The notes below the pieces were generated by a model. That model did not search any database. It was not told the origin of the DNA and worked only from the letters and a program-made list of their open reading frames with translations. A stretch of 64,000 nucleotides of DNA, taken from assembly GCA_947475165.1 (NCBI GenBank), contig CANJLD010000008.1, forward strand, positions 24,841 to 88,840, read 5' to 3'. Shown here piece by piece: positions 51,625-60,966 of this stretch (its first letter is position 1; every line of letters starts with the position of its first letter). The position numbers were made by a program, and so were the translations under genes. Origin of the DNA: Bacteroidota bacterium. Lineage in GTDB: Bacteria > Bacteroidota > Bacteroidia > Chitinophagales > LD1.

Positions 51625-53231
51625 ATAGCAGCAAGTCTTTCTTCGAGCGTTTTAGTTTGTATTCCTTGTTTTGCAGGAACATTTGCCATAGCATATTCAC
51701 TTAATGCAGTAATCGTAAGCGAAGGATTTACTCCCAAATTGCAAGGCATAATGGAACCATCAAGAACCAGAAAATTTTTGTAACCGTGAACGCGGAAAAA
51801 TTCATCAACCACACCTTCCTCTTTTGTTTTTCCCATCGGGCAGCCTCCGAGAATGTGTGCGGTTGATGCAAGCCCAAGTGTAACTTCCGTAAGCGCATTC
51901 ATCGGAATTCCGTTTACTTTTTTGGCGTAACGATAAAGTGCTTCCTGACCAACAGGAATAAAAGTCGGCACTTTCTGATTGCTGTCGTTTGCCATGGTCA
52001 TGGTGGTGCCGAAAATGCCGCGCTTTAATTTTAAGCGCATGCTGTTTTCAAGCGTTTGCATGATGAGAAAAATAATTCCTCTATCGGCCGGAGCAAGGGT
52101 GAAAAATAATTTGAAGAATGAAATTGGTTTGGATAGAAGTTGTCCAATCAACTTTGCGGTACGCACAGCGGGTGTTCCGTCACCAACAGCCAAAGTTCCC
52201 AAGTGCATCATGGAGCCACTGCCGTTCGGAAATTTGCAGACTTCAATGTTCGTGTTTTCATCAGGCGAAAAAATTCTGGAGATGGCAAGACCGTTATTCA
52301 GTTTTCTATCAGCACCACCAACTCCGCTCAGCATTTCGCTGTTGGTCAAAATATTTTCTCCCAGTTTATCGGAAAGATTGCTGAGTGTTTTTGTAATATG
52401 TTTTTGTTTCAACAATAAATCGAGCGTTCCTAAAACTCCACCGCTTACTACTAAGCCTTTTGAGCGGAATACTTTTTTATTCTTTGAAAAAAATGAAGTT
52501 GAACATTCGGTATGAATTAAATATTCATCGTTGATGCTTTCAATTTTTGTAACGATAGCTTCCGGTAACACCTTTGCTCCAAATTCATTTTCTGCCAGCC
52601 ACAAATAATTTTTATCGAGTGTGTTCTTTGCTCCGTGTCTGCAACCCACCATGCAAGCGGCACATTCCGTGCAGCCTTTCCGCAACGGACCAAGCCCTTT
52701 AAAATACGGGTCAACTTCTTTTTCTGTATCACCGAGATACACGCCCACACCATCAACTGATGTAAACGAATTTCCATAGCCCATATCCTCGGCAACTTCT
52801 TTCAGAATTAAATCTTCTGGATTGTCTTTCAAATATTTTGCAGAGCCAAGCATGAATTGTGCTTGCTTGAAATAAGGAGACAAAACATTTTTCCAGTCTT
52901 TAATTCCGCCCCAAATTTTATTGGTGTAAAAATTTTCTTTTGGCAACATGTGCGTGTTAGCATACACCAGCGAACCGCCACCAACACCAACACCGCTTAT
53001 CACAAAAACTTCTTTAAAAAAGGTGAGTTTTTGAAAGCCGAACCATTTCAACATCGGCATCCATAAATATTTCGGAAGGTTCCAATCGCTTTCGGGAAAG
53101 TCAGTGAGTTTCCAGCGTTTGCCTTTTTCTATAACAAGGACGGAATAACCTTTTTCTGCCAAACGCATGGCACTTACGCTTCCTCCAAAACCCGAGCCGA
53201 TGACGATGTAGTCGTATGTTTGTTCGTTCAT
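51621..53231 (-). CDS. GMC-family flavoprotein, ChoD/cholesterol-oxidase-like
   Basis: 536 aa. N-terminal Rossmann motif YIVIGSGFGGSVSAMRLAEKG and the glycine-rich VFVISGVGVGGGSLVYANT. A Cys cluster CTECAACMVGCRHGAKNTLDKNYLWLAE resembles that of actinobacterial ChoD-type enzymes. C-terminal HILGGCPMGKTKEEGVVDEFFRVHGYKNFLVLDGSIMP and NPSLTITALSEYAM close the FAD domain. Family members oxidise sterols or other alcohols. No signal or Tat leader. True cholesterol use is unlikely in this context; a lipid or hydroxy acid is possible. Confidence 0.85.
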   Translation of the reverse strand: MNEQTYDYIVIGSGFGGSVSAMRLAEKGYSVLVIEKGKRWKLTDFPESDWNLPKYLWMPMLKWFGFQKLTFFKEVFVISGVGVGGGSLVYANTHMLPKENFYTNKIWGGIKDWKNVLSPYFKQAQFMLGSAKYLKDNPEDLILKEVAEDMGYGNSFTSVDGVGVYLGDTEKEVDPYFKGLGPLRKGCTECAACMVGCRHGAKNTLDKNYLWLAENEFGAKVLPEAIVTKIESINDEYLIHTECSTSFFSKNKKVFRSKGLVVSGGVLGTLDLLLKQKHITKTLSNLSDKLGENILTNSEMLSGVGGADRKLNNGLAISRIFSPDENTNIEVCKFPNGSGSMMHLGTLAVGDGTPAVRTAKLIGQLLSKPISFFKLFFTLAPADRGIIFLIMQTLENSMRLKLKRGIFGTTMTMANDSNQKVPTFIPVGQEALYRYAKKVNGIPMNALTEVTLGLASTAHILGGCPMGKTKEEGVVDEFFRVHGYKNFLVLDGSIMPCNLGVNPSLTITALSEYAMANVPAKQGIQTKTLEERLAAI

Positions 53232-53275
53232 TCAACTAAAATACAATTGTTGAGTAAACATTTACTTTCGCACCC

Positions 53276-54367
53276 GTGGCAAATAAATTTGAAATAACTC
53301 CGCTTGCCGATTGGGCAAAAATAACTACTCATCCCTTCGTAATTTCCGGACCATGCAGTGCTGAAGGCGAAGAGCAGGTGATGAACACCGTAAAGGAAAT
53401 TGTGCAACATGCCAATGGCAAAGTGCAAATGATTCGCGCGGGAATATGGAAACCGCGAACGCGCCCCAACAGTTTTGAAGGCGTTGGTGAAATTGGTTTG
53501 CCTTGGGTGAAAAACGCAGGGCGAGCAGTTGGCTTACCGGTTGCAGTTGAAGTAGCTAATACTGAACACGTGGAAGCTGCTTTGAAAAATGAAATTGATG
53601 TGTTGTGGATTGGCGCGCGCACTACCGTTTCCCCTTTCGCCATTCAGGAAATTGCTGATAGTTTAAAAGGAGTTGATATACCGGTGCTGATAAAAAATCC
53701 CATCAATCCCGATTTGGAATTATGGATTGGTGCGGTGGAACGTTTTTACCAAAGCGGAATAAAAAAACTCGGAGTAATTCATCGCGGATTTTCTTCTTAC
53801 GAAAAAACTATTTATCGCAATCCACCCATGTGGGAAATTCCGATTGAGTTGCGCAGACGCTATCCTGAAATTCCGATTATAGTTGACCCCAGCCACATGG
53901 GCGGCACGCGCGATTTAATTTATACTCTCACGCAGCAGGCAATGGACATGGGTTTTGACGGTTTGATGATAGAAAGCCACATCAACCCCGATAAAGCATG
54001 GAGCGATGCCAATCAGCAAGTAACACCGGAACGGATGGGAGAAATTTTGAATTCTCTGATTGTTCGTCAACCGAATACATCAGTAGATAATCTTCATTCG
54101 TTGCAAGATTTTCGCTCGCGTATTGATAGGATTGATGATTACATCATTGAACTTCTTGCTGAGCGCATGGGCATTTCGGAAGAGATTGGTGAGTTGAAAA
54201 AACAAAACGGACTTGCCATTCACCAGGCTGAGCGTTGGGCGCAAATTGTAAAGCGCGCTTTAGAAAAAGGAAAGACCGGTGGACTTACCGAAGAATTTAT
54301 TCTGAAATTATTTCAGCAGGTGCATAATGAAAGTATTGTGCACCAGAGTAAGGTGATGGAGAAGTAA
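53276..54367 (+). CDS. bifunctional DAHP synthase / chorismate mutase (type II CM)
   Basis: 363 aa. N-terminal KdsA/type I-beta-like DAHP synthase: PFVISGPCSAEGEEQV, IRAGIWKPRTRPNSFEGVGEIGLPW, IVDPSHMGGTRDL, DGLMIESHINPD. The C-terminal AroQ-type chorismate mutase occupies ~275-363 (LQDFRSRIDRIDDYIIELLAERMGISEEIGELKKQNGLAIHQ). Catalyses the first committed shikimate step, with the mutase probably acting as regulator or as an enzyme toward prephenate. Starts with GTG at 53276, as no ATG lies near. TACTTTCG at 53263-53270 resembles a -7 element, which would give a nearly leaderless mRNA. Confidence 0.93.
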   Translation: MANKFEITPLADWAKITTHPFVISGPCSAEGEEQVMNTVKEIVQHANGKVQMIRAGIWKPRTRPNSFEGVGEIGLPWVKNAGRAVGLPVAVEVANTEHVEAALKNEIDVLWIGARTTVSPFAIQEIADSLKGVDIPVLIKNPINPDLELWIGAVERFYQSGIKKLGVIHRGFSSYEKTIYRNPPMWEIPIELRRRYPEIPIIVDPSHMGGTRDLIYTLTQQAMDMGFDGLMIESHINPDKAWSDANQQVTPERMGEILNSLIVRQPNTSVDNLHSLQDFRSRIDRIDDYIIELLAERMGISEEIGELKKQNGLAIHQAERWAQIVKRALEKGKTGGLTEEFILKLFQQVHNESIVHQSKVMEK

Positions 54368-54402
54368 AAAGAGCCGACAAAAATTGTCGGCTCTTTTTAC
54401 TT
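54364..54402. terminator. bidirectional terminator
   Basis: 17-bp perfect stem (54364-54380 / 54384-54400, core GAGCCGACAA/TTGTCGGCTC) with a 3-nt loop and A and T tracts, between the convergent DAHP synthase and SRPBCC genes. It includes the DAHP synthase stop codon. Confidence 0.93.
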
Positions 54403-54426
54403 CTGTAATTCGTTTACGCTATTACT

Positions 54427-54972
54427 TTACAATGCTGCTGTTTCAGACAGTTTCTTCAAATTCGCCAAACCGTTTTCATAATCCTTTCCAACGGCTTTAT
54501 CCATTCCGCCCATCAGCGTCATCATAATACGCACTATAAAACCGCTTTCGCCTTTCATACCCCAGGTAACTTTTGTTCCGCCATCCGCAGGTTCTAAATT
54601 CATATAAGTTGTAGTGCTGCTTTTAAATGGCTTCAAAAACTCCAGTGCCTGTTCAATAGATTTGTTCTCTTCAATTTTTAAAACAGTCATGGAACCTTCT
54701 CCAACCTTATCATTTCCTTTCCAACTGTATTTTGAGCCAACAGTTCCATCGGTTCCTTCTATAGTAGTGGTTATGTTTGAATCCAGATTCTGCCAGGGAC
54801 TCCACTTCTTAAAGTTTTCGTAAGTCGTTACATTTTTGAAAACAGTTTCGGCAGGAGCATTGATAACCGTTTCGCGATGAATGTTGTAGTCCTTCGGGGC
54901 TACTAATCCGATAATAGTTAATGCGGCAAGTATCACCGCGAGAACAATTCCTACAATTTTTAAAATTTTCAT
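54427..54972 (-). CDS. SRPBCC (START-like) family membrane-anchored protein
   Basis: About 181 aa from ATG 54972. The track ORF (54427-55431) adds 152 upstream residues that are the antisense of the hutU start and should be dropped. One N-terminal TM helix (residues 4-25), then a polyketide-cyclase/SRPBCC domain (HRETVINAPAETVFKNVTTYENFKKWSPW... SKYSWKGNDKVGEGSMTV... TKVTWGMKGESG). These domains bind hydrophobic ligands; none can be named. It is divergent from hutU, sharing an 85-bp intergenic region. Confidence 0.85.
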   Translation of the reverse strand: MKILKIVGIVLAVILAALTIIGLVAPKDYNIHRETVINAPAETVFKNVTTYENFKKWSPWQNLDSNITTTIEGTDGTVGSKYSWKGNDKVGEGSMTVLKIEENKSIEQALEFLKPFKSSTTTYMNLEPADGGTKVTWGMKGESGFIVRIMMTLMGGMDKAVGKDYENGLANLKKLSETAAL

Positions 54973-55057
54973 GGTGCTTGGTTTTGTTTGGTGAATTGTA
55001 AATGTAGAGTTTATACTAAAGCAGAGAATTTTTTTTCCATACGTTTGCCGACACATT

Positions 55058-56710
55058 ATGACACCAGAAACCAAACGAATTTTAAAATCTCCGCGCGGCT
55101 CCGAACTCACTTGCAAAGGCTGGGTACAAGAGGCGGTATTAAGAATGTTACATAACAACCTCGACCCCGAAGTAGCCGAGCGGCCGGAAGATTTAATTGT
55201 GTATGGCGGAATAGGAAAAGCTGCGCGTAACTGGGAAGCTTTCGATAAAATTGTGGAGTCACTTCGGGATTTAGAAGAAGATGAAACTTTGATTGTGCAA
55301 AGCGGCAAACCGGTAGGCGTTCTTCGCTCACATAAAGATGCTCCTCGTGTGCTTATTGCAAATTCAAACTTAGTCGGCAAATGGGCAACATGGGAACATT
55401 TCCGCGAATTAGAAAAGAAAGGCTTAATCATGTACGGGCAAATGACAGCCGGTTCATGGATTTATATCGGAACGCAGGGAATTGTTCAAGGCACTTACGA
55501 AACTTATCTCTCGCTGGCGAATCAACATTATAACGGCACATTGAAAGGAACATTAAATGTTACAGCCGGTCTTGGCGGAATGGGTGGCGCACAACCGCTT
55601 TCAATTACTATGAACGAAGGTGTTTGCCTTGCTGCTGAAATGGAAGAGTGGAGAATGAAGAAACGCATTGAAACACGTTACTTAGACAAATACACACATA
55701 GCATTGACGAAGCCATTGACTGGAGTATAGATGCGAAACAAAAAGCCGAAGCCGTTTCTATTGGCGTTTGCTGCAATGCCGTTGAGCTTTTGCAAAAACT
55801 AATTGACAGAAATATTACACCAGATACGCTTACCGACCAAACTTCTGCACACGATGAATTGATTGGATACTTTCCGGAAGGGCTTTCGGTAGAAGAAGCA
55901 AAAGTATTGCGCGAATCAAATCCCGATGAATATTGCAACCGGTCGTTGGATACGATTGCAAAACACGTGCAGCAAATGTTGGAGTTGCAGAAGCGCGGTG
56001 CTATCACATTTGATTATGGTAATAACATTCGCGGGCAAGCAAAAGATAAACGCGGTGTGTCAAACGCATTTGATTTTCCGGGTTTTGTTCCCGCTTATAT
56101 ACGTCCGCTTTTTTGTGAAGGCAAAGGACCTTTCCGTTTTGTGGCGTTGAGTGGCGACCCTAACGATATTTTTGTTTGCGATGAAAAACTGAAAGAACTT
56201 TTTCCTGAAAATAAGGGCTTGTTGCGTTGGCTTGAAATGGCAAAAGATAAAATTGCTTTTCAGGGATTACCCGCAAGAATTTGCTGGCTTGGAATGGGCG
56301 ACCGTGAAATTGCCGGAGTTGCTTTTAATCGGTTAGTAAAAGAAGGAAAAGTAAAAGCACCGATTGTAATCGGTCGCGACCATTTAGATACCGGTAGCGT
56401 TGCCTCGCCCAACCGCGAAACCGAAGCGATGATGGATGGCAGCGATGCTATTGCCGATTGGCCGATTCTTAACGCCCTCATTAATACGGCCGGTGGTGCA
56501 AGCTGGGTTTCGTTTCATCATGGTGGGGGAGTAGGCATGGGTTATTCGTTACATGCCGGTATGGTAATAGTTGCCGATGGAACCGATGATGCCAAGCGCA
56601 GATTAAAACGTGTGTTGCATAACGACCCTGCCATGGGCGTTATCCGCCATGCCGATGCCGGTTATGAAATTGCAAAAGAAACTTCGCGTAAGTTTGGGTT
56701 GGATTTGTAG
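55058..56710 (+). CDS. hutU: urocanate hydratase
   Basis: 550 aa, the family's usual length. NAD+-dependent hydration of urocanate to imidazolonepropionate in histidine degradation. Motifs: [65 protein letters not shown]-like [30 protein letters not shown], and C-terminal [19 protein letters not shown] and [20 protein letters not shown]. No hutH, hutI or hutG neighbours are present, so the pathway genes must be elsewhere if it is complete. Confidence 0.97.
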   Translation: MTPETKRILKSPRGSELTCKGWVQEAVLRMLHNNLDPEVAERPEDLIVYGGIGKAARNWEAFDKIVESLRDLEEDETLIVQSGKPVGVLRSHKDAPRVLIANSNLVGKWATWEHFRELEKKGLIMYGQMTAGSWIYIGTQGIVQGTYETYLSLANQHYNGTLKGTLNVTAGLGGMGGAQPLSITMNEGVCLAAEMEEWRMKKRIETRYLDKYTHSIDEAIDWSIDAKQKAEAVSIGVCCNAVELLQKLIDRNITPDTLTDQTSAHDELIGYFPEGLSVEEAKVLRESNPDEYCNRSLDTIAKHVQQMLELQKRGAITFDYGNNIRGQAKDKRGVSNAFDFPGFVPAYIRPLFCEGKGPFRFVALSGDPNDIFVCDEKLKELFPENKGLLRWLEMAKDKIAFQGLPARICWLGMGDREIAGVAFNRLVKEGKVKAPIVIGRDHLDTGSVASPNRETEAMMDGSDAIADWPILNALINTAGGASWVSFHHGGGVGMGYSLHAGMVIVADGTDDAKRRLKRVLHNDPAMGVIRHADAGYEIAKETSRKFGLDL

Positions 56711-56719
56711 AACGGAAAA

Positions 56720-57523
56720 TTACTGGAACTTAAAAATAATAGGCAGGTTAAAATACACCGATACATTTTTCCCTTCCTGTCTGCCCGGTTTCCAGTGGGG
56801 CATCATTTTTAATACGCGAATTGCTTCAGTATCCAGACCAGCGCTTAAGCTTCTCATTGTTTTTGCAGAGCAGAGGTAACCATCATCGCAAACGGTGAAT
56901 TGTAGAATCACTCGGCCTTGTATATCGTTGTCTCTTTCCATTTCCGGATACATAATATGCTTCTGTAAGAACCTAATAAGCTCGCCATCGCCTCCGGGAA
57001 ATTCCGGAAGCTCTTCTGTATAATTGAATATGGTGTTGGCTTTTTGTGTAGTATCTGAACCCTGCGTTTGTGTTTGTTCAAATTGTCCGGCATTCCAGCC
57101 CGATTGCATGTATGGGTCTTGTTTATAGCCGGCAATAATTTCTGCCAATTCTCTCAGCTCGGTATAGTTCAATACATACGTTCTCTTATTGTTTTTGTCT
57201 TCTTCATACAGCTTAAGCAAATCTGAGTAATAGCCCACCTTTTCAGAAAGGTAATAATTGAACCTTTTGTAAAATGCAATTCGCGCGGTGCTGTCTGTAA
57301 TTAGTGTTTCGTAACGTTTGCTTAATTCTTCGTTGCTAAACTCTTTAGTTTCGCCTAAGCATAAGCTCCAAAAAAGATTAGTGGCGCGGTGACTGATTCT
57401 TGTTCCCGAATCGCAACTGGCGGAAAAAGCTCTCAGGTAATCCTGCTCTATGGTTTTTGTTTGTGCAATGGCATCGGTGAATAAGCAAGTGCTTAATAAT
57501 AATAGAAGGATAGTTTTATACAT
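56720..57523 (-). CDS. TonB C-terminal-domain protein
   Basis: 267 aa with a signal peptide (MYKTILLLLLSTCLFTDAIAQ) rather than the usual membrane anchor. The last ~85 residues are a TonB C-terminal domain (FPGGDGELIRFLQKHIMYPEMERDNDIQGRVILQFTVCDDGYL... VLKMMPHWKPGRQEGKNVSVYFNLPIIF). The first part (25-165) is helical and has no known family. With a cleaved signal it is periplasmic, so it is probably a structural TonB-fold protein rather than a true energiser. Convergent with hutU, 9 bp apart. Confidence 0.85.
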   Translation of the reverse strand: MYKTILLLLLSTCLFTDAIAQTKTIEQDYLRAFSASCDSGTRISHRATNLFWSLCLGETKEFSNEELSKRYETLITDSTARIAFYKRFNYYLSEKVGYYSDLLKLYEEDKNNKRTYVLNYTELRELAEIIAGYKQDPYMQSGWNAGQFEQTQTQGSDTTQKANTIFNYTEELPEFPGGDGELIRFLQKHIMYPEMERDNDIQGRVILQFTVCDDGYLCSAKTMRSLSAGLDTEAIRVLKMMPHWKPGRQEGKNVSVYFNLPIIFKFQ

Positions 57524-57611
57524 GAGATTAATTGATGCTTAAATGTAAACCTTGATTCCGGAAAGAAAGAATCTTTTCTAAAAAGTCAAAAACATTCCAT
57601 CTTTACACAGC

Positions 57612-58451
57612 ATGGTTCAGCAATTTATCTTCTGGCTTCAATCGCGCAGGCTCATTAACCTGGTTTTGGTTTTTGCCTATTTCTTTTTCATTCTCTTTAT
57701 GCACGACCCACTGGTGCATGTTTCTATGTGGGTAGAAAGAAATCTTTCGCTGGATACTTACAACCTGGTGGTGGCACTTGTTTTTCTTTCGGTGTTGCTG
57801 TTGCTTTCGTTTTTTGTTTTGCGCAAACTGGCAAGCGACCGGAGAAACCAAAAGCTGAAAATCTTCTACCTCATTTCAACCGTCACCTTTCTCATTATTC
57901 ACTCGCGCTTTATGTTCGATTCGAATATTGAAGTGATTCACTCCTTCGAGTTTACATTTCTTGCCTTTCTCATTTTTCCGCTTACCAAACGTTTTGGTGC
58001 TGCTATTCTCTTTACACTTCCATTCATGTTGTTCGATGAATGGTATCAATACATCGTTCTTTATCCCGATTGGAACGACTACTTCGACCTGAATGATATT
58101 ATGACCGACACTTATGGTTGCGCCTTGACCATGATAACGCTGATGATTTTCGGAATAAAGGGAAGCGAAAACATACAACCGGTGTGGAAACGACCGGAGT
58201 TTATTTCTTTGGTATGTTTAGTGGTTGCCATTTTAGTAGCCGCAAAAATTTGTTTAATAACTTCTTACGCAAATGAATCGTGTAGCAATACCTGGTTAAT
58301 AATGAATGAGCGTATGATTCCCGAACCGTTTTTTCGTGAGCATCCTACTCACCATATTTCATTTCACGTAATGAAACCGGTGGAAGCTTTAATTGCCATC
58401 ACCACACTTCATCTGTTTTATTTCGGGTTAGATTCTTACCGGAAGGCATAA
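57612..58451 (+). CDS. polytopic membrane protein of unknown function
   Basis: 279 aa with about seven TM helices (residues 15-32, 48-68, 83-98, 108-125, 128-145, 172-187, 201-220, 255-270). No family was recognised; the internal FEFTFLAFLIFPLTKRFGAAILFTLPFMLFDEWYQYIVLYP loosely recalls VanZ-like proteins, tentative. Acidic residues within helices (FDEWYQ) might be functional. It has its own terminator, shared with rpoD. Divergent from the TonB-domain gene. Confidence 0.75.
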   Translation: MVQQFIFWLQSRRLINLVLVFAYFFFILFMHDPLVHVSMWVERNLSLDTYNLVVALVFLSVLLLLSFFVLRKLASDRRNQKLKIFYLISTVTFLIIHSRFMFDSNIEVIHSFEFTFLAFLIFPLTKRFGAAILFTLPFMLFDEWYQYIVLYPDWNDYFDLNDIMTDTYGCALTMITLMIFGIKGSENIQPVWKRPEFISLVCLVVAILVAAKICLITSYANESCSNTWLIMNERMIPEPFFREHPTHHISFHVMKPVEALIAITTLHLFYFGLDSYRKA

Positions 58452-58456
58452 AATAA

Positions 58457-58486
58457 AAACGTCCCGCATAACAATGCAGGACGTTT
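58457..58486 (-). terminator. terminator after rpoD (minus strand), shared with the membrane protein
   Basis: AAACGTCCCGCAT (58457-58469) pairs with ATGCAGGACGTTT (58474-58486). The only non-Watson-Crick position is a T-G wobble on the minus-strand RNA, favouring rpoD. A-rich on the plus side (T-tail for minus). Confidence 0.8.
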
Positions 58487-58507
58487 CCTATCAATACTCG
58501 AAAATTT

Positions 58508-59377
58508 TTATTGACCCAAGTAAGCTTTCAATGCCTTGCTGCGCGATTGCGAGCGAAGTTTAGTAATTGCTTTATCCTTGATCTGACGGATTCTCTCTCT
58601 GGTAATTCCCAGTTGCTCACCAATATCTTCTAAAGTCATCGGGTGTTCAACACCTATACCAAAGAATAATTTGATGACTTCTTTTTCTCTTTCAGTTAAA
58701 GAGGCAAGAGTTCTTTCGGTTTCGATGCGCAAAGAATCTTTATAGTCTAAGTGATTATCGGTTTTATCAGCATTGAAGTTTTCCAATACATCAATCAAGG
58801 CATTCGATTCACCATCGGTAAAAGGAGCATCCATTGATACGTGACGGGCAGAAATTCCTAAGGTAGCTTCTACTTCTTCAACCGTAATTTCAAGCACCAT
58901 TGCAACTTCTTCAGGCGTTGGTTCGCGCTGATACTTTTGCTCCAATTCTGAAAATACTTTGTTGATTTTAGTTAACGAACCTACTTTGTTCAATGGCAAA
59001 CGAACCATTCTTGAATGCTCGGCTAATGCCTGGATAATAGATTGACGAATCCACCAAACAGCATACGAAATAAATTTGAATCCACGAGTTTCATCAAACT
59101 TCTGAGCGGCTTTCACCAGTCCTAAGTTTCCTTCGTTAATTAAATCGTTAAGCGAAAGCGAATTGTTTTGATACTGCTTAGCTACCGATACCACAAAACG
59201 CAAGTTAGCGCGGGTCAATTTCTCTAAGGCAGTCTGGTCTCCGGCACGAATCCTCCGCGCCAAATGCACCTCTTCTTCGGGTGTCAACAGGTCTTCTTTG
59301 CCAATTTCCTGAAGGTATTTTTCAATCGATTGACTTTCGCGGTTGGTGATTGACTTGGAAATCTTTAGTTGTCTCAT
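58508..59377 (-). CDS. rpoD: primary RNA polymerase sigma factor (short Bacteroidota type)
   Basis: 289 aa, short because region 1.1 and the non-conserved region are missing, as in other Bacteroidota. Region 1.2 ([30 protein letters not shown]), region 2 ([57 protein letters not shown]), region 3, and region 4 ([52 protein letters not shown]) are complete. It recognises the TTTG/TAnnTTTG promoter class. Divergent from rpsF across 349 bp. Confidence 0.97.
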   Translation of the reverse strand: MRQLKISKSITNRESQSIEKYLQEIGKEDLLTPEEEVHLARRIRAGDQTALEKLTRANLRFVVSVAKQYQNNSLSLNDLINEGNLGLVKAAQKFDETRGFKFISYAVWWIRQSIIQALAEHSRMVRLPLNKVGSLTKINKVFSELEQKYQREPTPEEVAMVLEITVEEVEATLGISARHVSMDAPFTDGESNALIDVLENFNADKTDNHLDYKDSLRIETERTLASLTEREKEVIKLFFGIGVEHPMTLEDIGEQLGITRERIRQIKDKAITKLRSQSRSKALKAYLGQ

Positions 59378-59633
59378 TCTTTGCTTTTTGTTTTAATCAG
59401 GGAGAGGTTCGTTTTGAAGCGAACGCGAAAATAAACTTTCTTACCAATTTCTATGTAATGTAATACGTAAAACGCGCAAAAGCAATAGGTTCTTTGCAAT
59501 TCTTTTGTGAAAAGCAAACTGCTTTAGCATATCTATAGACGGTTTTACAGAGTGAAAATTGTGCAGCTATGTAAAAAATGCCCATTCATAAACTATGTAT
59601 GATTTTAACTTAAAGCCCATAGCAGGCATTCCA
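59378..59633. other. intergenic region between rpoD and rpsF
   Basis: The 349-bp gap (59378-59726) carries the divergent promoters; the rpsF promoter and leader hairpin are listed separately. On the rpoD side TATTTTCG on the minus strand is near-consensus for a -7 element but has no -33. I see no gene. Confidence 0.6.
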
Positions 59634-59664
59634 TTTGGAAATTATACTTATCGGAATATCTTTG
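59634..59664 (+). promoter_or_regulatory. Bacteroidota sigma-A promoter for rpsF-rpsR-rplI
   Basis: TTTG (59634-59637), 19-bp spacer, TATCTTTG (59657-59664): a full match to the Bacteroidota TTTG-N19-TAnnTTTG consensus. Predicted start near 59670, giving a ~55-nt leader before rpsF. Confidence 0.7.
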
Positions 59665-59683
59665 CCGTCCAAATTTTTTAAAC

Positions 59684-59703
59684 CTCTCGAAATATTTCGG
59701 GAG
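59684..59703 (+). promoter_or_regulatory. leader hairpin before rpsF
   Basis: CTCTCGAAATATTTCGGGAG folds into an 8-bp stem with a 4-nt loop in the leader. S6/S18 bind rpsF leaders in several bacteria; whether this hairpin is such a site is unknown. Confidence 0.5.
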
Positions 59704-59726
59704 ATAACCCAAAAAAGCAGAGAAAC

Positions 59727-60101
59727 ATGCTGACACAGTACGAAACAGTATTAATTCTCACTCCCGTGTTATCGGAAGATGACGCCAAGAAAAGCATCAG
59801 CAATTATGTTGAGCTTCTCAAGTCCAACGGAGCTGAGATCGTTCATGAAGAACATTGGGGGCTTAAAAACCTTCGTTACCAAATTGGTAAAAAAACAACA
59901 GGTATCTACCATTTGGTAGAATTTAAAGGCAACGGCCAAGCTGTTGATACGTTAGAAGTTGCGTTCAGACGCGATGAAAATGTGTTACGCTACATGACCG
60001 TAAAGCTGGACAAATACGCTATCAAATACAATGATGACAAGCGTGCAGGTTTGGTAGGAAGAAACAAAAAAGTTAAAACCGAAAAAGCAGCAACCGTATG
60101 A
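59727..60101 (+). CDS. rpsF: 30S ribosomal protein S6
   Basis: 124 aa. S6 fold with [55 protein letters not shown], and [16 protein letters not shown]. Its end overlaps the start of rpsR by four bases (ATGA), so translation of S6 and S18, which bind as a pair, is coupled. Confidence 0.97.
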   Translation: MLTQYETVLILTPVLSEDDAKKSISNYVELLKSNGAEIVHEEHWGLKNLRYQIGKKTTGIYHLVEFKGNGQAVDTLEVAFRRDENVLRYMTVKLDKYAIKYNDDKRAGLVGRNKKVKTEKAATV

Positions 60102-60373
60102 GCACACAGAAACCAAACGACAGCATCAAGTATTTGACCGCTACCAAAATTGGTCTGGTTAAGAAGAAATACTGCCGCTTCAAGAAGAACGGTATCAAAT
60201 ACATCGACTATAAAGACCCTGAGTATTTATTGACTTTCATCAACGAGCAAGGAAAAATTCTTCCACGCAGATTGAGCGGTAACTCACTTAAATATCAGCG
60301 CAAAATTTCGCAAGCTATCAAACGCGCGCGTCATATTGCTATTCTGCCATACGTAGCAGATTTGTTGAAATAG
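60098..60373 (+). CDS. rpsR: 30S ribosomal protein S18
   Basis: 91 aa. Conserved core [65 protein letters not shown]. The typical zinc-like CPFC motif is reduced to a single Cys (YCRF), seen in other C- forms. Second gene of the rpsF-rpsR-rplI operon; S18 binds S6 on the 30S platform. Confidence 0.97.
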   Translation: MSTQKPNDSIKYLTATKIGLVKKKYCRFKKNGIKYIDYKDPEYLLTFINEQGKILPRRLSGNSLKYQRKISQAIKRARHIAILPYVADLLK

Positions 60374-60402
60374 AAATAGTTAAACCAATTAAAGATTAAA
60401 CA

Positions 60403-60867
60403 ATGGAACTTATACTTATAAAAGATGTAGAAAAACTTGGCTACGCGGATGACGTGGTTAAAGTTCGTCCGGGCTTCGGCTTAAACTACCTCATACCTCA
60501 GGGTTTTGCGGTAACTAAAAACGATGGCTCTATGGCACAACTTGCCGGCAGAACAAAAGCGCGCGAAAAACGCGAAGCAAAACTGCTTGAGCAATTCAAC
60601 GAAATTTCAGCACGTTTAACTTCGGCACCGGTTAAGATTGCCGCTAAGGTTGGAACAACCGGAAAGATTTTCGGAAGTGTTTCGGCTTATCACGTAGCAG
60701 AAGCAATCAAGAACCAATTGCAGGTAGAAGTTGACCGCAGAAAAATCACTATAGTAGAAGGCGAAGTAAAAAACCTTGGCACTTATACTGCCGAAGTAGG
60801 TTTAGGACAAAGCCACAAAGTGACGGTTACTTTCGAAGTTACTGCGGAAGCAGCACCAGCTGAATAA
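60403..60867 (+). CDS. rplI: 50S ribosomal protein L9
   Basis: 154 aa. N-terminal domain MELILIKDVEKLGYADDVVKVRPGFGLNYLIPQGFAV, long connecting helix with ARTKAREKREAKLLEQFNEIS, and C-terminal KVGTTGKIFGSVSAYHVAEAI domain. Third gene of the operon, 29 bp after rpsR, with a strong terminator behind it. Confidence 0.97.
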   Translation: MELILIKDVEKLGYADDVVKVRPGFGLNYLIPQGFAVTKNDGSMAQLAGRTKAREKREAKLLEQFNEISARLTSAPVKIAAKVGTTGKIFGSVSAYHVAEAIKNQLQVEVDRRKITIVEGEVKNLGTYTAEVGLGQSHKVTVTFEVTAEAAPAE

Positions 60868-60893
60868 AAAGCAAAAGATTCACAACAAGATTT

Positions 60894-60930
60894 AATCCCT
60901 GTCGTTTATTACGGCAGGGATTTTATTTTT
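60894..60930 (+). terminator. rho-independent terminator of the ribosomal operon
   Basis: AATCCCTGTCGT (60894-60905) pairs with ACGGCAGGGATT (60911-60922) with one T-G wobble and a 5-nt loop, then TTTTATTTTT. The wobble only fits plus-strand RNA. Confidence 0.9.
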
Positions 60931-60966
60931 ACCACAATCCGTATGACGCAGAGTAAGATTTACAAG

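Noticed and set aside
54973-55431. N-terminal 152 residues of the track ORF 54427-55431
   Set aside because: They are antisense to the start of hutU; the SRPBCC protein has its own ATG and TM helix at 54972.
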